Assembly (NCBI RefSeq): GCF_050947335.1
Contig: NW_027473317.1
Coordinates: 2,170,001-2,234,000 of the forward strand
Origin: Megachile rotundata
Taxonomy: Eukaryota > Arthropoda > Insecta > Hymenoptera > Megachilidae
Direction of reading: 5' to 3'
Length of the DNA: 64,000 nucleotides
Position numbers and translations under genes: made by a program. Under the pieces are notes generated by a model. It was not told the DNA's origin. It worked only from the letters and a program-made list of their open reading frames with translations, and did not search any database. The stretch's first letter is position 1. Each line of letters begins with the position of its first letter. Positions 1-13,040 of this stretch are shown piece after piece.

Positions 1-78
1 TTATGGTTCCATGATTGTGATTGTATGATTGTTCCTGCATGATTATGATCGTATGATTGTAATTGCATGATTCAGATT
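1..78. repeat. Diverged marker block, copy 1 (cut by the window start)
   Basis: These bases match the last 78 bases of the 90-bp marker block seen whole at 3181-3270. Diagnostic sequence is TTATGGTTCC, then GTTCCTGCATG, then ATTCAGATT. The block keeps the 14-bp phase of its surroundings although several of its units differ from consensus at 3-4 positions, making it the most diverged part of the array. The first 12 bases of the block lie outside the window. Confidence 0.9.
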
Positions 79-3000
79 TTATGATTGTGATTTTATGATT
101 GTGATTGTATGATTGCGATTGTATGATTGCAATTTTATGAGTGTGATTATATGCTTATTATTGTATGATTGTGATTGTATGATGGTGATTGTATGATTGT
201 GATTGTATGATGGTGATTGTATGATTGTGATTGTATGTTTGTGATTATATGATTGTGATTGTATGATTGTGATTGCATGATTGAGATTGAATGATTGGGA
301 TTGTATGATTGTGATTGTATGATTGTGATTGAATGATAGTGATTGTGACATTGCGATTGTATGATTGCGATTGTAATATTGCGATTGTATGATTGTGATT
401 GTATGGTTGTGATTGTATGATTGTGATTGTATGATTGTGATTGTATGATTGTGATTGTATGATTGTGATTGTATGATTGTGATTGTATGATAGTGATTGC
501 GACATTGCGATTGTATGATTGCGATTGTATGATTGTAATTGTATGACTGTGATTGTATGATTGTGATAGTAAGATTGTGATTGTATGATTGTGATTGTAT
601 GATTGTGATTGTATGATTGTGATTGTATGATTTTAATTGTATAATTGGGATTGTATGATTGGGATTGTATGATTGTGATAGAATGATTGCGATTGTATGA
701 TTGCGATTGTATGATTGCGATTGTATGATTGTAATTGTATGATTGCGTTTGTATGATTGCGATTGTATGATTGTCATTGTATGATTGTGATTGTATGATT
801 TTAATTGGATGATTGTGATTGTATGATTGCGATTGTAATATTGCGATTGTATGATTGGGATTGTATGATTGTGATTGTATGATCGTGATTGTATGATCGT
901 GATTGTATGATCGTGATTGTATGATTGTGATTGTATGATTGTGATTGTACGATAGTGATTGTGACATTGCGATTGTATGATTGCGATTGTATGATTGTGA
1001 TTGTATGACTGTGATTGTATGATTGTGATTGTATGATTGTGATTGTATGATTGTGATTGTATGACTGTGATTGTATGATTGTGATTGTATGATAGTGATT
1101 GTGATATTGCGATTGTATGATTGCGATTGTATGATTGTGATTGCATGACAGTGATTGTATGATTGTGTTTGTATGATTGTGATTGTATGATTGTGATTGT
1201 ATGATTGTGATTGTATGATTGTGATTGTATGATTGTGATTGTATGATGGTGATTGTATGATTGTGATTGTATGTTTGTGATTATATGATTGTGATTGTAT
1301 GATTGTGATTGTATGATTGTGATTGTATGATTGTGATTGTATGATTGAGATTGAATGATTGGGATTGTATGATTGTGATTGTATGATAGTGATTGTATGA
1401 TAGTCATTGTGACATTGCGATTGTATGATTGTGATTGTATGATTGTGATTGTATGATTGTGATTGTATCATCGTGATTGTATGATTGTGATTGCATGATT
1501 GTGATTGTATGATTGTGATTGTATGATTGTGATTGTATGATTTTAATTGTATAATTGGGATTGTATGATTGGGATTGTATGATTGTGATTGTATGATTGC
1601 GGTTGTATGTTTGAGATTGAATGATTGGGATTGTATGATTGTGATTGTGTGATTGTGATTGTATGATTGTGATTGTATGATTGTGATTGTATGATTGTGA
1701 TTGTATGATTGTGATTGTATGATTGTGATTGTATGATTGTGATAGAATGATTGCGATTGTATGATTGCGATTGTATGATTGCGATTGTATGATTGTGATT
1801 GTATCATTGCGTTTGTATGATTGCGATTGTATGATTGTCATTGTATGATTGTGATTGTATGATCGTGATTGTATGATCGTGATTGTATGATCGTGATTGT
1901 ATGATCGTGATTGTATGATCGTGATTGTATGATCGTGATTGTATGATCGTGATTGTATGATTGTGATTGTATGACTGTGATTGTATAATAGTGATTGTGA
2001 CATTGCGATTGTATGATTGCGATTGTATGATTGCGATTGTATGATTGTGATTGTATGTTTGTGATTGTATGATTGTGATTGTATGATTGCGACTGTATGA
2101 TTGTGATTGCATGATTGTGATTATATGATTGTGATTATATGATTGTGATTGTATGATTGTGATTGCATGATTGTGATTGTATGATCGTCATTGTATGATT
2201 GTGATTGTATGATTTTAATTGTATGATTGTGATTGTATGATTGTGATTGTATGATCGTGATTGTATGATCGTGATTGTATGATTGTGATTGTATGATTGT
2301 GATTGTATGACTGTGATTGTATAATAGTGATTGTGACATTGCGATTGTATGATTGCGATTGTATGATTGTGATTGTATGAGTGTGATTGTATGATTGTGA
2401 TAGTAAGATTGTGATTGTATGATTGCGATTGTAAGATTGTGATTGTATGATTGTGATTGTATGATTGTGATTGTATGATTTTTATTGTATGATTGTGATT
2501 GTATGATTGTGATTGCATGATTGCGACTGTATGATTGCGATTGTATGATTGTGATTGTATGACTGTGATTGTATGATTGTGATTGTATGATTGTGATTGT
2601 ATGATTGTGATTGTATGACTGTGATTGTATGACTGTGATTGTATGATAGTGATTGTGATATTGCGATTGTATGATTGCGATTGTATGATTGTGATTGCAT
2701 GACTGTGATTATATGATTGTGTTTGTATGATTGTGATTGTATGATTGTGATTGTATGATTGTCATTGTATGAAGGTGATTGTATGACTTTTATTGTATGA
2801 TTGTGATTGCATGATTGTGATTGTATGATTGTGATTGTATGATTGTGATTGTATGATTGTGATTGTATGATTGTGATTGTATGATTGTGATTGTATGATT
2901 GTGATTGTATGATTTTGATTGTATGATTGTGATTGCATGATTGAGATTGTATGATTGTGATTGTATGATTGTGATTGTATGATTATGATTATATGCTTGT

Positions 3001-3192
3001 GATTGTATGATTGTGATTGTATAATTGTGATTATATGATTGTGATTGTATGATTGTGATTGTATGATTGCGTTTGTATGATTGTCATTGTATGATTGTGA
3101 TTGTGACATTGCGATTGTATGATTGCGATTTTATGATTGTGTTTGTATGATTGCGATTGTATGATTGTGATCGTATGATTGTGGTTATATAA
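1..3192. repeat. Left-type higher-order module, copy 1 (3192 bp)
   Basis: This stretch runs from one marker block (truncated by the window edge) to the base before the next copy of the same block. It equals 228 units. It is rich in variants that are rare or absent at 17-62 kb: TGATTGGGATTGTA and TAATTGGGATTGTA (for example 642-669), TGATGGTGATTGTA, TGTTTGTGATTATA, TGATTGAGATTGAA, and the TAATATTGCG junction near 370 and 840. The same variants in the same order recur at 13623-16912. A run of seven TGATCG units lies at 1860-1957. No gene is visible; minus-strand open frames here are repeat-derived. Confidence 0.8.
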
Positions 3193-3270
3193 TTATGGTT
3201 CCATGATTGTGATTGTATGATTGTTCCTGCATGATTATGATCGTATGATTGTAATTGCATGATTCAGATT
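3181..3270. repeat. Diverged marker block, copy 2
   Basis: A 90-bp block of strongly altered units beginning GTGGTTATATAATTATGG and ending ATTCAGATT. It is preceded by units with GCGATTTTATG, GTGTTTG and GTGATCGTATG, a context shared with the other complete copies. It lies 3192 bp (228 units) after copy 1 and 2618 bp (187 units) before copy 3. The rare substitutions make it a reliable landmark for lining up higher-order copies. Confidence 0.9.
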
Positions 3271-3539
3271 GTATGATTGTGATTTTATGATTGTGATTGT
3301 ATGATTTTAATTGTATGATTGTGATTGTATGATTGTGATTGTATGATTGCGTCTGTATGATTGTGATTGTATGATTTTGATTGTATGATTGTGATTGCAT
3401 GATTGTGATTATATGATTGTGATTGTATGATTGTGATTGTATGATTTTAATTGTATGATTGTGATTGTATGATCGTGATTGCATGACTGTGATTGTATGA
3501 TTGTGTTTGTATGATTGTGATTGTATGATTGTGATTGTA

Positions 3540-4155
3540 TGATTGTCATTGTATGAATGTGATTGTATGACTGTGATTGTATGATTGTGATAGTAAGATT
3601 CTGATTGTATGATTGTGATTGTATGATTGTGATTGTATGATTGTGATTGTATGATTGTGATTGTATGATTGTGATTGTATGATCGTTATTGTATGATCGT
3701 GATTGTATGATCGTGATTGTATGATCGTGATTGTATGATCGTGATTGTATGATCGTGATTGTAGGATTGTGATTGTATGATTGTGATTGTATGACTGTGA
3801 TTGTATAATAGTGATTGTGAGATTGCGATTGTATGAATGCGATTGTATGACTGTGATTGTATGATTGTGATAGTAAGATTGTGATTGTATGATTGTGATT
3901 GTATGATTGTGATTGTATGATAGTGATTGTGACATTGCGATTGTATGATTGCGAATGTATAATTGTGATTGTATGATTGTGATTGTATGATTGTGATTGT
4001 ATGATTTTAATTGTATGATTGTGATTGTATGATTGTGATTGTATGATTGCGTCTGTATGATTGTGATTGTATGATTTCGATTGTATGATTGTGATTGCAT
4101 GATTGTGATTATATGATTGTGATTGTATGATTGTGATTGTATCATTGTGATTGTA
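3540..4155. repeat. 616-bp tandem duplication, first copy
   Basis: This 44-unit segment is followed directly by what looks like an identical copy at 4156-4771. It begins with TGATTGTCATTGTATGAATG and contains a distinctive GATCGTTATTG unit, a TGATCG run, a TAGGATTG junction, GAGATTGCG and GCGAATGTATAATTG. The minus-strand open frames (199 codons) of the two copies are the same along their full length. Such identity implies a recent local duplication. Confidence 0.9.
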
Positions 4156-4771
4156 TGATTGTCATTGTATGAATGTGATTGTATGACTGTGATTGTATGA
4201 TTGTGATAGTAAGATTCTGATTGTATGATTGTGATTGTATGATTGTGATTGTATGATTGTGATTGTATGATTGTGATTGTATGATTGTGATTGTATGATC
4301 GTTATTGTATGATCGTGATTGTATGATCGTGATTGTATGATCGTGATTGTATGATCGTGATTGTATGATCGTGATTGTAGGATTGTGATTGTATGATTGT
4401 GATTGTATGACTGTGATTGTATAATAGTGATTGTGAGATTGCGATTGTATGAATGCGATTGTATGACTGTGATTGTATGATTGTGATAGTAAGATTGTGA
4501 TTGTATGATTGTGATTGTATGATTGTGATTGTATGATAGTGATTGTGACATTGCGATTGTATGATTGCGAATGTATAATTGTGATTGTATGATTGTGATT
4601 GTATGATTGTGATTGTATGATTTTAATTGTATGATTGTGATTGTATGATTGTGATTGTATGATTGCGTCTGTATGATTGTGATTGTATGATTTCGATTGT
4701 ATGATTGTGATTGCATGATTGTGATTATATGATTGTGATTGTATGATTGTGATTGTATCATTGTGATTGTA
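4156..4771. repeat. 616-bp tandem duplication, second copy
   Basis: This is the second copy of 3540-4155, offset by exactly 44 units. After 4771 the sequence departs from the start of the first copy (TGATTGAGATTG instead of TGATTGTCATTG), which sets the right boundary. The left junction is marked by a TATCATTG unit just before it. No gene is present. Confidence 0.9.
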
Positions 4772-5798
4772 TGATTGAGATTGTATGATTGTGATTGTAT
4801 GATTTTAATTGTATGATTGTGATTGTATGACTGTGATTGTATAATAGTGATTGTGAGATTGCGATTGTATGATTGCGATTGTATGATTGTGATTGTATGA
4901 TTGTGATTGTATGATTGTGATTGTATGATTGTGATTGTATGATTTTAAATGTATGATTGTGATTGTATGATTGCGATTGTAGTATTGCGATTGTATGATT
5001 GTGATTGTATGATCGTGATTGCATGACTGTGATTGTATGATTGTGTTTGTATGATTGTGATTGTATGATTGTCATTGTATGAATGTGATTGTATGACTTT
5101 TATTGTATGATTATGATTGTATGATTGTGATTGTATGATTGCGATTGTATGATTGTGATTGTATGATTGTGATTGTATGATTGTGATTGTATGATTGTGA
5201 TTGTATGATTGTGATTGTATGATTGTGATTGTATGATTGTGATTGTATGATTTTAATTGTATGACTGTGATTGTATAATAGTGATTGTGATATTGCGATT
5301 GTATGATTGCGATTGTATGATTGTGATTGCATGACTGTGATTATATGATTGTGTTTGTATGATTGTGATTGTATGATTGTGATTGTATGATTGTCATTGT
5401 ATGAATGTGATTGTATGACTTTTATTGTATGATTGTGATTGCATGATTGTGATTGTATGATTGTGATTGTATGATTGTGATTGTATGATTGTGATTGTAT
5501 GATTGTGATTGTATGATTGTGATTGTATGATTTTGATTGTATGATTGTGATTGCATGATTGAGATTGTATGATTGTGATTGTATGATTGTGATTGTATGA
5601 TTATGATTATATGCTTGTGATTGTATGATTGTGATTGTATAATTGTGATTATATGATTGTGATTGTATGATTGTGATTGTATGATTGCGTTTGTATGATT
5701 GTGATTGTATGATTGTGATTGTGACATTGCGATTGTATGATTGCGATTTTATGATTGTGTTTGTATGATTGCGATTGTATGATTGTGATCGTATGATT

Positions 5799-5888
5799 GT
5801 GGTTATATAATTATGGTTCCATGATTGTGATTGTATGATTGTTCCTGCATGATTATGATCGTATGATTGTAATTGCATGATTCAGATT
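5799..5888. repeat. Diverged marker block, copy 3
   Basis: A complete 90-bp marker block with the GTGGTTATATAATTATGG start, GTTCCTGCATG core and ATTCAGATT end. It is 2618 bp after copy 2 and 3472 bp (248 units) before copy 4. Unlike copies 2, 4 and 5 it continues into GATTGTGATTGTATGATTTTAATTG without an intervening GATTTTATG unit, so the adjoining DNA has lost or never had two units found elsewhere. Confidence 0.9.
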
Positions 5889-6399
5889 GTATGATTGTGA
5901 TTGTATGATTTTAATTGTATGATTGTGATTGTATGATTGTGATTGTATGATTGCGTCTGTATGATTGTGATTGTATGATTTTGATTGTATGATTGTGATT
6001 GCATGATTGTGATTATATGATTGTGATTGTATGATTGTGATTGTATGATATTAATTGTATGATTGTGATTGTATGATCGTGATTGCATGACTGTGATTGT
6101 ATGATTGTGTTTGTATGATTGTGATTGTATGATTGTGATTGTATGATTGTCATTGTATGAATGTGATTGTATGACTGTGATTGTATGATTGTGATAGTAA
6201 GATTGTGATTGTATGATTGTGATTGTATGATTGTGATTGTATGATTGTGATTGTATGATTGTGATTGTATGATTGTGATTGTATGATTGTGATTGTATGA
6301 TTTTATTTGTATGATTGTGATTGTATGATTGTGATTGTATGATTGTGATTGTATGATTTTGATTGTATGATTTTGATTGTATGATTGTGATTGCATGAT

Positions 6400-8150
6400 T
6401 GTGATTATATGATTGTGATTGTATGATTGAGATTGTATGATTGTGATTGTATGATCGTGATTGTATGATTGTGATTATATGATTGTGATTGTATGATCGC
6501 GTTTGTATGATTGTGATTGTATGATTGTGATTGTATGATCGTGATTGTATGATCGTGATTGTATGATCGTGATTGTATGATCGTGATTGTATGATCGTGA
6601 TTGTATGATCGTGATTGTAGGATTGTGATTGTATGATTGTGATTGTATGACTGTGATTGTATAATAGTGATTGTGAGATTGCGATTGTATGATTGCGATT
6701 GTATGACTGTGATTGTATGATTGTGATAGTAAGATTGTGATTGTATGATTGTGATTGTATGATTGTGATTGTATGATAGTGATTGTGACATTGCGATTGT
6801 ATGATTGCGAATGTATGATTGTGATTGTATGATTGTGATTGTATGATTTTAATTGTATGACTGTGATTGTATTATAGTGATTGTGATATTGCGATTGTAT
6901 GATTGCGATTGTATGATTGTGATTGTATGATTGTGATTGTATGATTGTGATTGTATGATTGTGATTGTGTGATTGTGATTGTATGATTGTGATTGTATGA
7001 TTTTAATTGTATGACTGTGATTGTATAATAGTGATTGTGATATTGCGATTGTATGATTGCGATTGTATGATTGTGATTGCATGACTGTGATTATATGATT
7101 GTGTTTGTATGATTGTGATTGTATGATTGCGATTGTATGATTGTGATTGTATGACTGTGATTGTATGATTGTGATAGTAAGATTGTGATTGTATGATTGT
7201 GATTGTATGATTGTGATTGTATGATTTTAATTGTATAATTGGGATTGTATGATTGGGATTGTATGATTGTGATAGAATGATTGCGATTGTATGATTGCGA
7301 TTGTATGATTGCGATTGTATGATTGTGATTGTACGATTGCGTTTGTATGATTGCGATTGTATGATTGTCATTGTATGATTGTGATTGTATGATTTTAATT
7401 GGATGATTGTGATTGTATGATTGCGATTGTAATATTGCGATTGTATGATTGGGATTGTATGATTGTGATTGTATGATTGTGATTGTATGATCGTGATTGT
7501 ATGATCGTGATTGTATGATCGTGATTGTATGATTGTGATTGTATGATTGTGATTGTACGATAGTGATTGTGACATTGCGATTGTATGATTGCGATTGTAT
7601 GATTGTGATTGTATGACTGTGATTGTATGATTGTGATTGTATGATTGTGATTGTATGATTGTGATTGTATGACTGTGATTGTATGATTGTGATTGTATGA
7701 TAGTGATTGTGATATTGCGATTGTATGATTGCGATTGTATGATTGTGATTGCATGACAGTGATTGTATGATTGTGTTTGTATGATTGTGATTGTATGATT
7801 GTGATTGTATAATTGTGATTGTATGATTGTGATTGTATGACTTTTATTGTATGATTGTGATTGTATGATTGTGATTGTATGATGGTGATTGTATGATTGT
7901 GATTGTATGTTTGTGATTATATGATTGTGATTGTATGATTGTGATTGTATGGTTGTGATTGTATGATTGAGATTGAATGATTGGGATTGTATGATTGTGA
8001 TTGTATGATAGTGATTGTATGATAGTGATTGTGACATTGCGATTGTATGATTGTGATTGTATGATTGTGATTGTATGATTGTGATTGTATGATCGTGATT
8101 GTATGATTGTGATTGCATGATTGTGATTGTATGATTGTGATTGTATGATT
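6400..8150. repeat. Segment duplicated at about 11.35-13.04 kb, first copy
   Basis: Landmarks here reappear downstream in the same order. The anchor TGATCGCGTTTGTA at 6494 matches 11436, and CGATTGCGTTTGTA at 7334 matches 12276, both at an offset of 4942 bp (353 units). TGTTTGTGATTATA at 7908 matches 12794 at 4886 bp (349 units). The four-unit drop in offset maps near 7.70 kb, where this copy has GATAGTGATTGTGATATTGCG units that the second copy lacks. Boundaries are approximate. Confidence 0.75.
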
Positions 8151-9270
8151 GTGATTGTATGATTTTAATTGTATAATTGGGATTGTATGATTGGGATTGT
8201 ATGATCGTGATTGTATGATCGTGATTGTATGATCGTGATTGTATGATCGTGATTGTATGATCGTGATTGTATGAATGTGATTGTATGACTGTGATTGTAT
8301 GACTGTGATTGTATGATAGTGATTGTGATATTGCGATTGTATGATTGCGATTGTATGATTGTGATTGCATGACTGTGATTATATGATTGTGTTTGTATGA
8401 TTGTGATTGTATGATTGTGATTGTATGATTGTCATTGTATGAAGGTGATTGTATGACTTTTATTGTATGATTGTGATTGCATGATTGTGATTGTATGATT
8501 GTGAATGTATGATTGTGATTGTATGATTGTGATGGTATGATTGTGATTGTATGATTGTGATTGTATGATTTTAATTGTATAATTGGGATTGTATGATTGG
8601 GATTGTATGATCGTGATTGTATGATCGTGATTGTATGATCGTGATTGTATGATCGTGATTGTATGATAGTGATTGTGACATTGCGATTGTATGATCGTGA
8701 TTGTATGATTGTGATTGCATGATTGTGATTGTATGATTGTGATTGTATGATTGTGATTGTATGATTTTAATTGTATAATTGGGATTGTATGATTGGGATT
8801 GTATGATCGTGATTGTATGATCGTGATTGTATGATCGTGATTGTATGATCGTGATTGTATGATCGTGATTGTATGAATGTGATTGTATGACTGTGATTGT
8901 ATGACTGTGATTGTATGATAGTGATTGTGATATTGCGATTGTATGATTGCGATTGTATGATTGTGATTGCATGACTGTGATTATATGATTGTGTTTGTAT
9001 GATTGTGATTGTATGATTGTGATTGCATGATTGAGATTGTATGATTGTGATTGTATGATTGTGATTGTATGATTATGATTATATGCTTGTGATTGTATGA
9101 TTGTGATTGTATAATTGTGATTATATGATTGTGATTGTATGATTGTGATTGTATGATTGCGTTTGTATGATTGTGATTGTATGATTGTGATTGTGACATT
9201 GCGATTGTATGATTGCGATTTTATGATTGTGTTTGTATGATTGCGATTGTATGATTGTGATCGTATGATT

Positions 9271-9360
9271 GTGGTTATATAATTATGGTTCCATGATTGT
9301 GATTGTATGATTGTTCCTGCATGATTATGATCGTATGATTGTAATTGCATGATTCAGATT
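9271..9360. repeat. Diverged marker block, copy 4
   Basis: A complete 90-bp marker block, 3472 bp after copy 3 and 4340 bp (310 units) before copy 5. Core strings GGTTATATAATTATGG, GTTCCTGCATG and ATTCAGATT are all present. Its downstream context (GTATGATTGTGATTTTATG, then TTTTAATTG and GCGTCTG) matches copies 2 and 6. Confidence 0.9.
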
Positions 9361-9689
9361 GTATGATTGTGATTTTATGATTGTGATTGTATGATTTTAA
9401 TTGTATGATTGTGATTGTATGATTGTGATTGTATGATTGCGTCTGTATGATTGTGATTGTATGATTTTGATTGTATGATTGTGATTGCATGATCGTGATT
9501 GCATGACTGTGATTGTATGATTGTGTTTGTATGATTGTGATTGTATGATTGTGATTGCATGATTGTCATTGTATGAATGTGATTGTATGACTGTGATTGT
9601 ATGATTGTGATAGTAAGATTGTGATTGTATGATTGTGATTGTATGATTGTGATTGTATGATTGTGATTGTATGATTGTGATTGTATGAT

Positions 9690-9940
9690 TTTATTTGTAT
9701 GATTGTGATTGTATGATTGTGATTGTATGATTGTGATTGTATGATTGTGATTGTATGATTCTGATAGTATGATTGTGATTGTATGATTGTGATTGTATGA
9801 TTGTGATTGTATGATTGTATTTGGGAGATTGTATTTGGGAGATTGTAATTGTATGATTGCGATTGTATGATTGAGATTGTATGATTGTGATTGTATGATT
9901 GTGATTGTATGATTGTGATAGTATGATTGTGATTGTGTGA
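9690..9940. repeat. Diverged patch with TTTGGG units, first copy of a 686-bp-offset duplication
   Basis: Three consecutive units at 9812-9853 read TGATTGTATTTGGG, AGATTGTATTTGGG and AGATTGTAATTGTA, keeping length 14 but changing the second half strongly. They are preceded by TGATTCTGATAGTA at 9756 and followed by a TGATTGTGATAGTA unit at 9910. All these landmarks recur exactly 686 bp (49 units) later. The surroundings have a high share of plain consensus units and TGATAG variants. No gene is seen. Confidence 0.85.
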
Positions 9941-10203
9941 TTGTGATTGTATGACTGTGATTGTATGATTGTGTTTGTATGATCGTGATTGTATGATTGT
10001 GATAGTATGATTGTGGTTGTATGATTGTGATTGTATGACTGTGATTGTATGATTGTGATTGTGCGATTGTGATTGAGCGATTCTGATTGTACGATTGTGA
10101 TTGTATGATTATGATTGTATGATTGTGATTGCATGATTGTGATTGTATGATTGTGATAGTATGATTGTGATTGTATGATTGTGATTGTATGATTGTGATT
10201 GTA

Positions 10204-10245
10204 TGATTGTATTTGGGAGATAGTATTTTGGAGATTGTAATTATA
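10204..10245. repeat. TTTGGG unit triplet, middle and most altered copy
   Basis: Units TGATTGTATTTGGG, AGATAGTATTTTGG and AGATTGTAATTATA. This is the same triplet as at 9812 and 10498, but with extra substitutions in the second and third units. It lies 392 bp (28 units) after the first and 294 bp (21 units) before the third. Confidence 0.85.
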
Positions 10246-10375
10246 TGATTGCGATTGTATGATTGTGATTGTATGATTGTGATTGTATGATTGTGATTGT
10301 ATGATTGTGATTGTATGATTGTGATTGTATGATTGTGATTGTATGATTGTAATTGTATGATTATGATTGTATGAT

Positions 10376-10626
10376 TGTGATTGTATGATTGTGATTGTAT
10401 GATTGTGATTGTATGATTGTGATTGTATGATTGTGATTGTATGATTCTGATAGTATGATTGTGATTGTATGATTGTGATTGTATGATTGTGATTGTATGA
10501 TTGTATTTGGGAGATTGTATTTGGGAGATTGTAATTGTATGATTGCGATTGTATGATTGAGATTGTATGATTGTGATTGTATGATTGTGATTGTATGATT
10601 GTGATAGTATGATTGTGATTGTATGA
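10376..10626. repeat. TTTGGG patch, copy at 686-bp offset
   Basis: TGATTCTGATAGTA at 10442, the TTTGGG triplet at 10498-10539 and TGATTGTGATAGTA at 10596 repeat the landmarks of 9756, 9812 and 9910 at a constant 686 bp. The match ends shortly afterwards. A 140-bp (ten-unit) local repeat follows, with TGATTGAGATTGTA at 10624 and again at 10764. Confidence 0.8.
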
Positions 10627-11349
10627 TTGAGATTGTATGATTGTGATTGTATGATTTTAATTGTATGATTGTGATTGTATGACTGTGATTGTATAATAGT
10701 GATTGTGAGATTGCGATTGTATGATTGCGATTGTATGATTGTGATTGTATGATTGTGATTGTATGATTGAGATTGTATGATTGTGATTGTATGATTTTAA
10801 TTGTATGATTGTGATTGTATGACTGTGATTGTATAATAGTGATTGTGAGATTGCGATTGTATGATTGTGATTGTATGATTGTGATTGTATGATTGTGATT
10901 GTATGATTTTAATTGTATGACTGTGATTGTATAATAGTGATTGTGATATTGCGATTGTATGATTGCGATTGTATGATTGTGATTGCATGACTGTGATTAT
11001 ATGATTGTGTTTGTATGATTGTGATTGTATGATTGTGATTGTATGATTGTCATTGTATGAATGTGATTGTATGACTTTTATTGTATGATTGTGATTGCAT
11101 GATTGTGATTGTATGATTTTAAATGTATGATTGTGATTGTATGATTGCGATTGTAGTATTGCGATTGTATGATTGTGATTGTATGATCGTGATTGCATGA
11201 CTGTGATTGTATGATTGTGTTTGTACGATTGTGATTGTATGATTGTCATTGTATGAATGTGATTGTATGACTTTTATTGTATGATTGTGATTGTATGATT
11301 GTGATTGTATGATTGCGATTGTATGATTGTGATTGTATGATTGTGATTG

Positions 11350-13040
11350 TATGATTGTGATTGTATGATTGAGATTGTATGATTGTGATTGTATGATCGT
11401 GATTGTATGATTGTGATTATATGATTGTGATTGTATGATCGCGTTTGTATGATTGTGATTGTATGATTGTGATTGTATGATCGTGATTGTATGATCGTGA
11501 TTGTATGATCGTGATTGTATGATCGTGATTGTATGATCGTGATTGTAGGATTGTGATTGTATGATTGTGATTGTATGACTGTGATTGTATAATAGTGATT
11601 GTGAGATTGCGATTGTATGATTGCGATTGTATGACTGTGATTGTATGATTGTGATAGTAAGATTGTGATTGTATGATTGTGATTGTATGATTGTGATTGT
11701 ATGATAGTGATTGTGACATTGCGATTGTATGATTGCGAATGTATGATTGTGATTGTATGATTGTGATTGTATGATTTTAATTGTATGACTGTGATTGTAT
11801 AATAGTGATTGTGATATTGCGATTGTATGATTGCGATTGTAGGATTGTGATTGTATGATTGTGATTGTATGATTGTGATTGTATGATTGTGATTGTATGA
11901 TTGTGATTGTGTGATTGTGATTGTATGATTGTGATTGTATGATTTTAATTGTATGACTGTGATTGTATAATAGTGATTGTGATATTGCGATTGTATGAAT
12001 GCGATTGTATGATTGTGATTGCATGACTGTGATTATATGATTGTGTTTGTATGATTGTGATTGTATGATTGCGATTGTATGATTGTGATTGTATGACTGT
12101 GATTGTATGATTGTGATAGTAAGATTGTGATTGTATGATTGTGATTGTATGATTGTGATTGTATGATTTTAATTGTATAATTGGGATTGTATGATTGGGA
12201 TTGTATGATTGTGATAGAATGATTGCGATTGTATGATTGCGATTGTATGATTGCGATTGTATGATTGTGATTGTACGATTGCGTTTGTATGATTGCGATT
12301 GTATGATTGTCATTGTATGATTGTGATTGTATGATTTTAATTGGATGATTGTGATTGTATGATTGCGATTGTAATATTGCGATTGTATGATTGGGATTGT
12401 ATGATTGTGATTGTATGATCGTGATTGTATGATCGTGATTGTATGATCGTGATTGTATGATTGTGATTGTATGATTGTGATTGTACGATAGTGATTGTGA
12501 CATTGCGATTGTATGATTGCGATTGTATGATTGTGATTGTATGACTGTGATTGTATGATTGTGATTGTATGATTGTGATTGTATGATTGTGATTGTATGA
12601 CTGTGATTGTATGATTGTGATTGTATGATTGTGATTGCATGACAGTGATTGTATGATTGTGTTTGTATGATTGTGATTGTATGATTGTGATTGTATAATT
12701 GTGATTGTATGATTGTGATTGTATGACTTTTATTGTATGATTGTGATTGTATGATTGTGATTGTATGATGGTGATTGTATGATTGTGATTGTATGTTTGT
12801 GATTATATGATTGTGATTGTATGATTGTGATTGTATGGTTGTGATTGTATGATTGAGATTGAATGATTGGGATTGTATGATTGTGATTGTATGATAGTGA
12901 TTGTATGATAGTGATTGTGACATTGCGATTGTATGATTGTGATTGTATGATTGTGATTGTATGATTGTGATTGTATGATCGTGATTGTATGATTGTGATT
13001 GCATGATTGTGATTGTATGATTGTGATTGTATGATTGTGA
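11350..13040. repeat. Segment duplicated from about 6.40-8.15 kb, second copy
   Basis: This matches the earlier segment at offset 4942 bp up to about 12.6 kb and at 4886 bp beyond. Near 12625 the sequence passes straight from GATTGTGATTG to GATTGTGATTGCATGACAG, while the first copy has four additional units there. The change is exactly 56 bp, so register is kept. Boundaries are approximate. Confidence 0.75.

Noticed and set aside
79..1807. Long minus-strand open frames here (442 and 520 codons) and roughly a hundred more through the window as protein-coding genes
   Set aside because: All encode permutations of one 14-residue period fixed by the DNA unit, overlap in several frames, start and stop only where unit variants happen to make ATG or a stop, and one runs on across a 1-bp deletion. 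No domain, signal peptide or non-repetitive segment is present.
3181..3270. Marker block as a transposon insertion or unique DNA
   Set aside because: It keeps the 14-bp phase and its units align to the consensus; there are no terminal repeats or target-site duplication.
3546..4761. Two identical 199-codon frames as a duplicated gene pair
   Set aside because: They are explained by the 616-bp duplication of satellite units.
9812..10539. G-quadruplex or telomere-like seeds in the TTTGGG units
   Set aside because: Only one or two GGG runs occur near each other, too few for a four-run quadruplex, and they do not repeat as TTTGGG in tandem.
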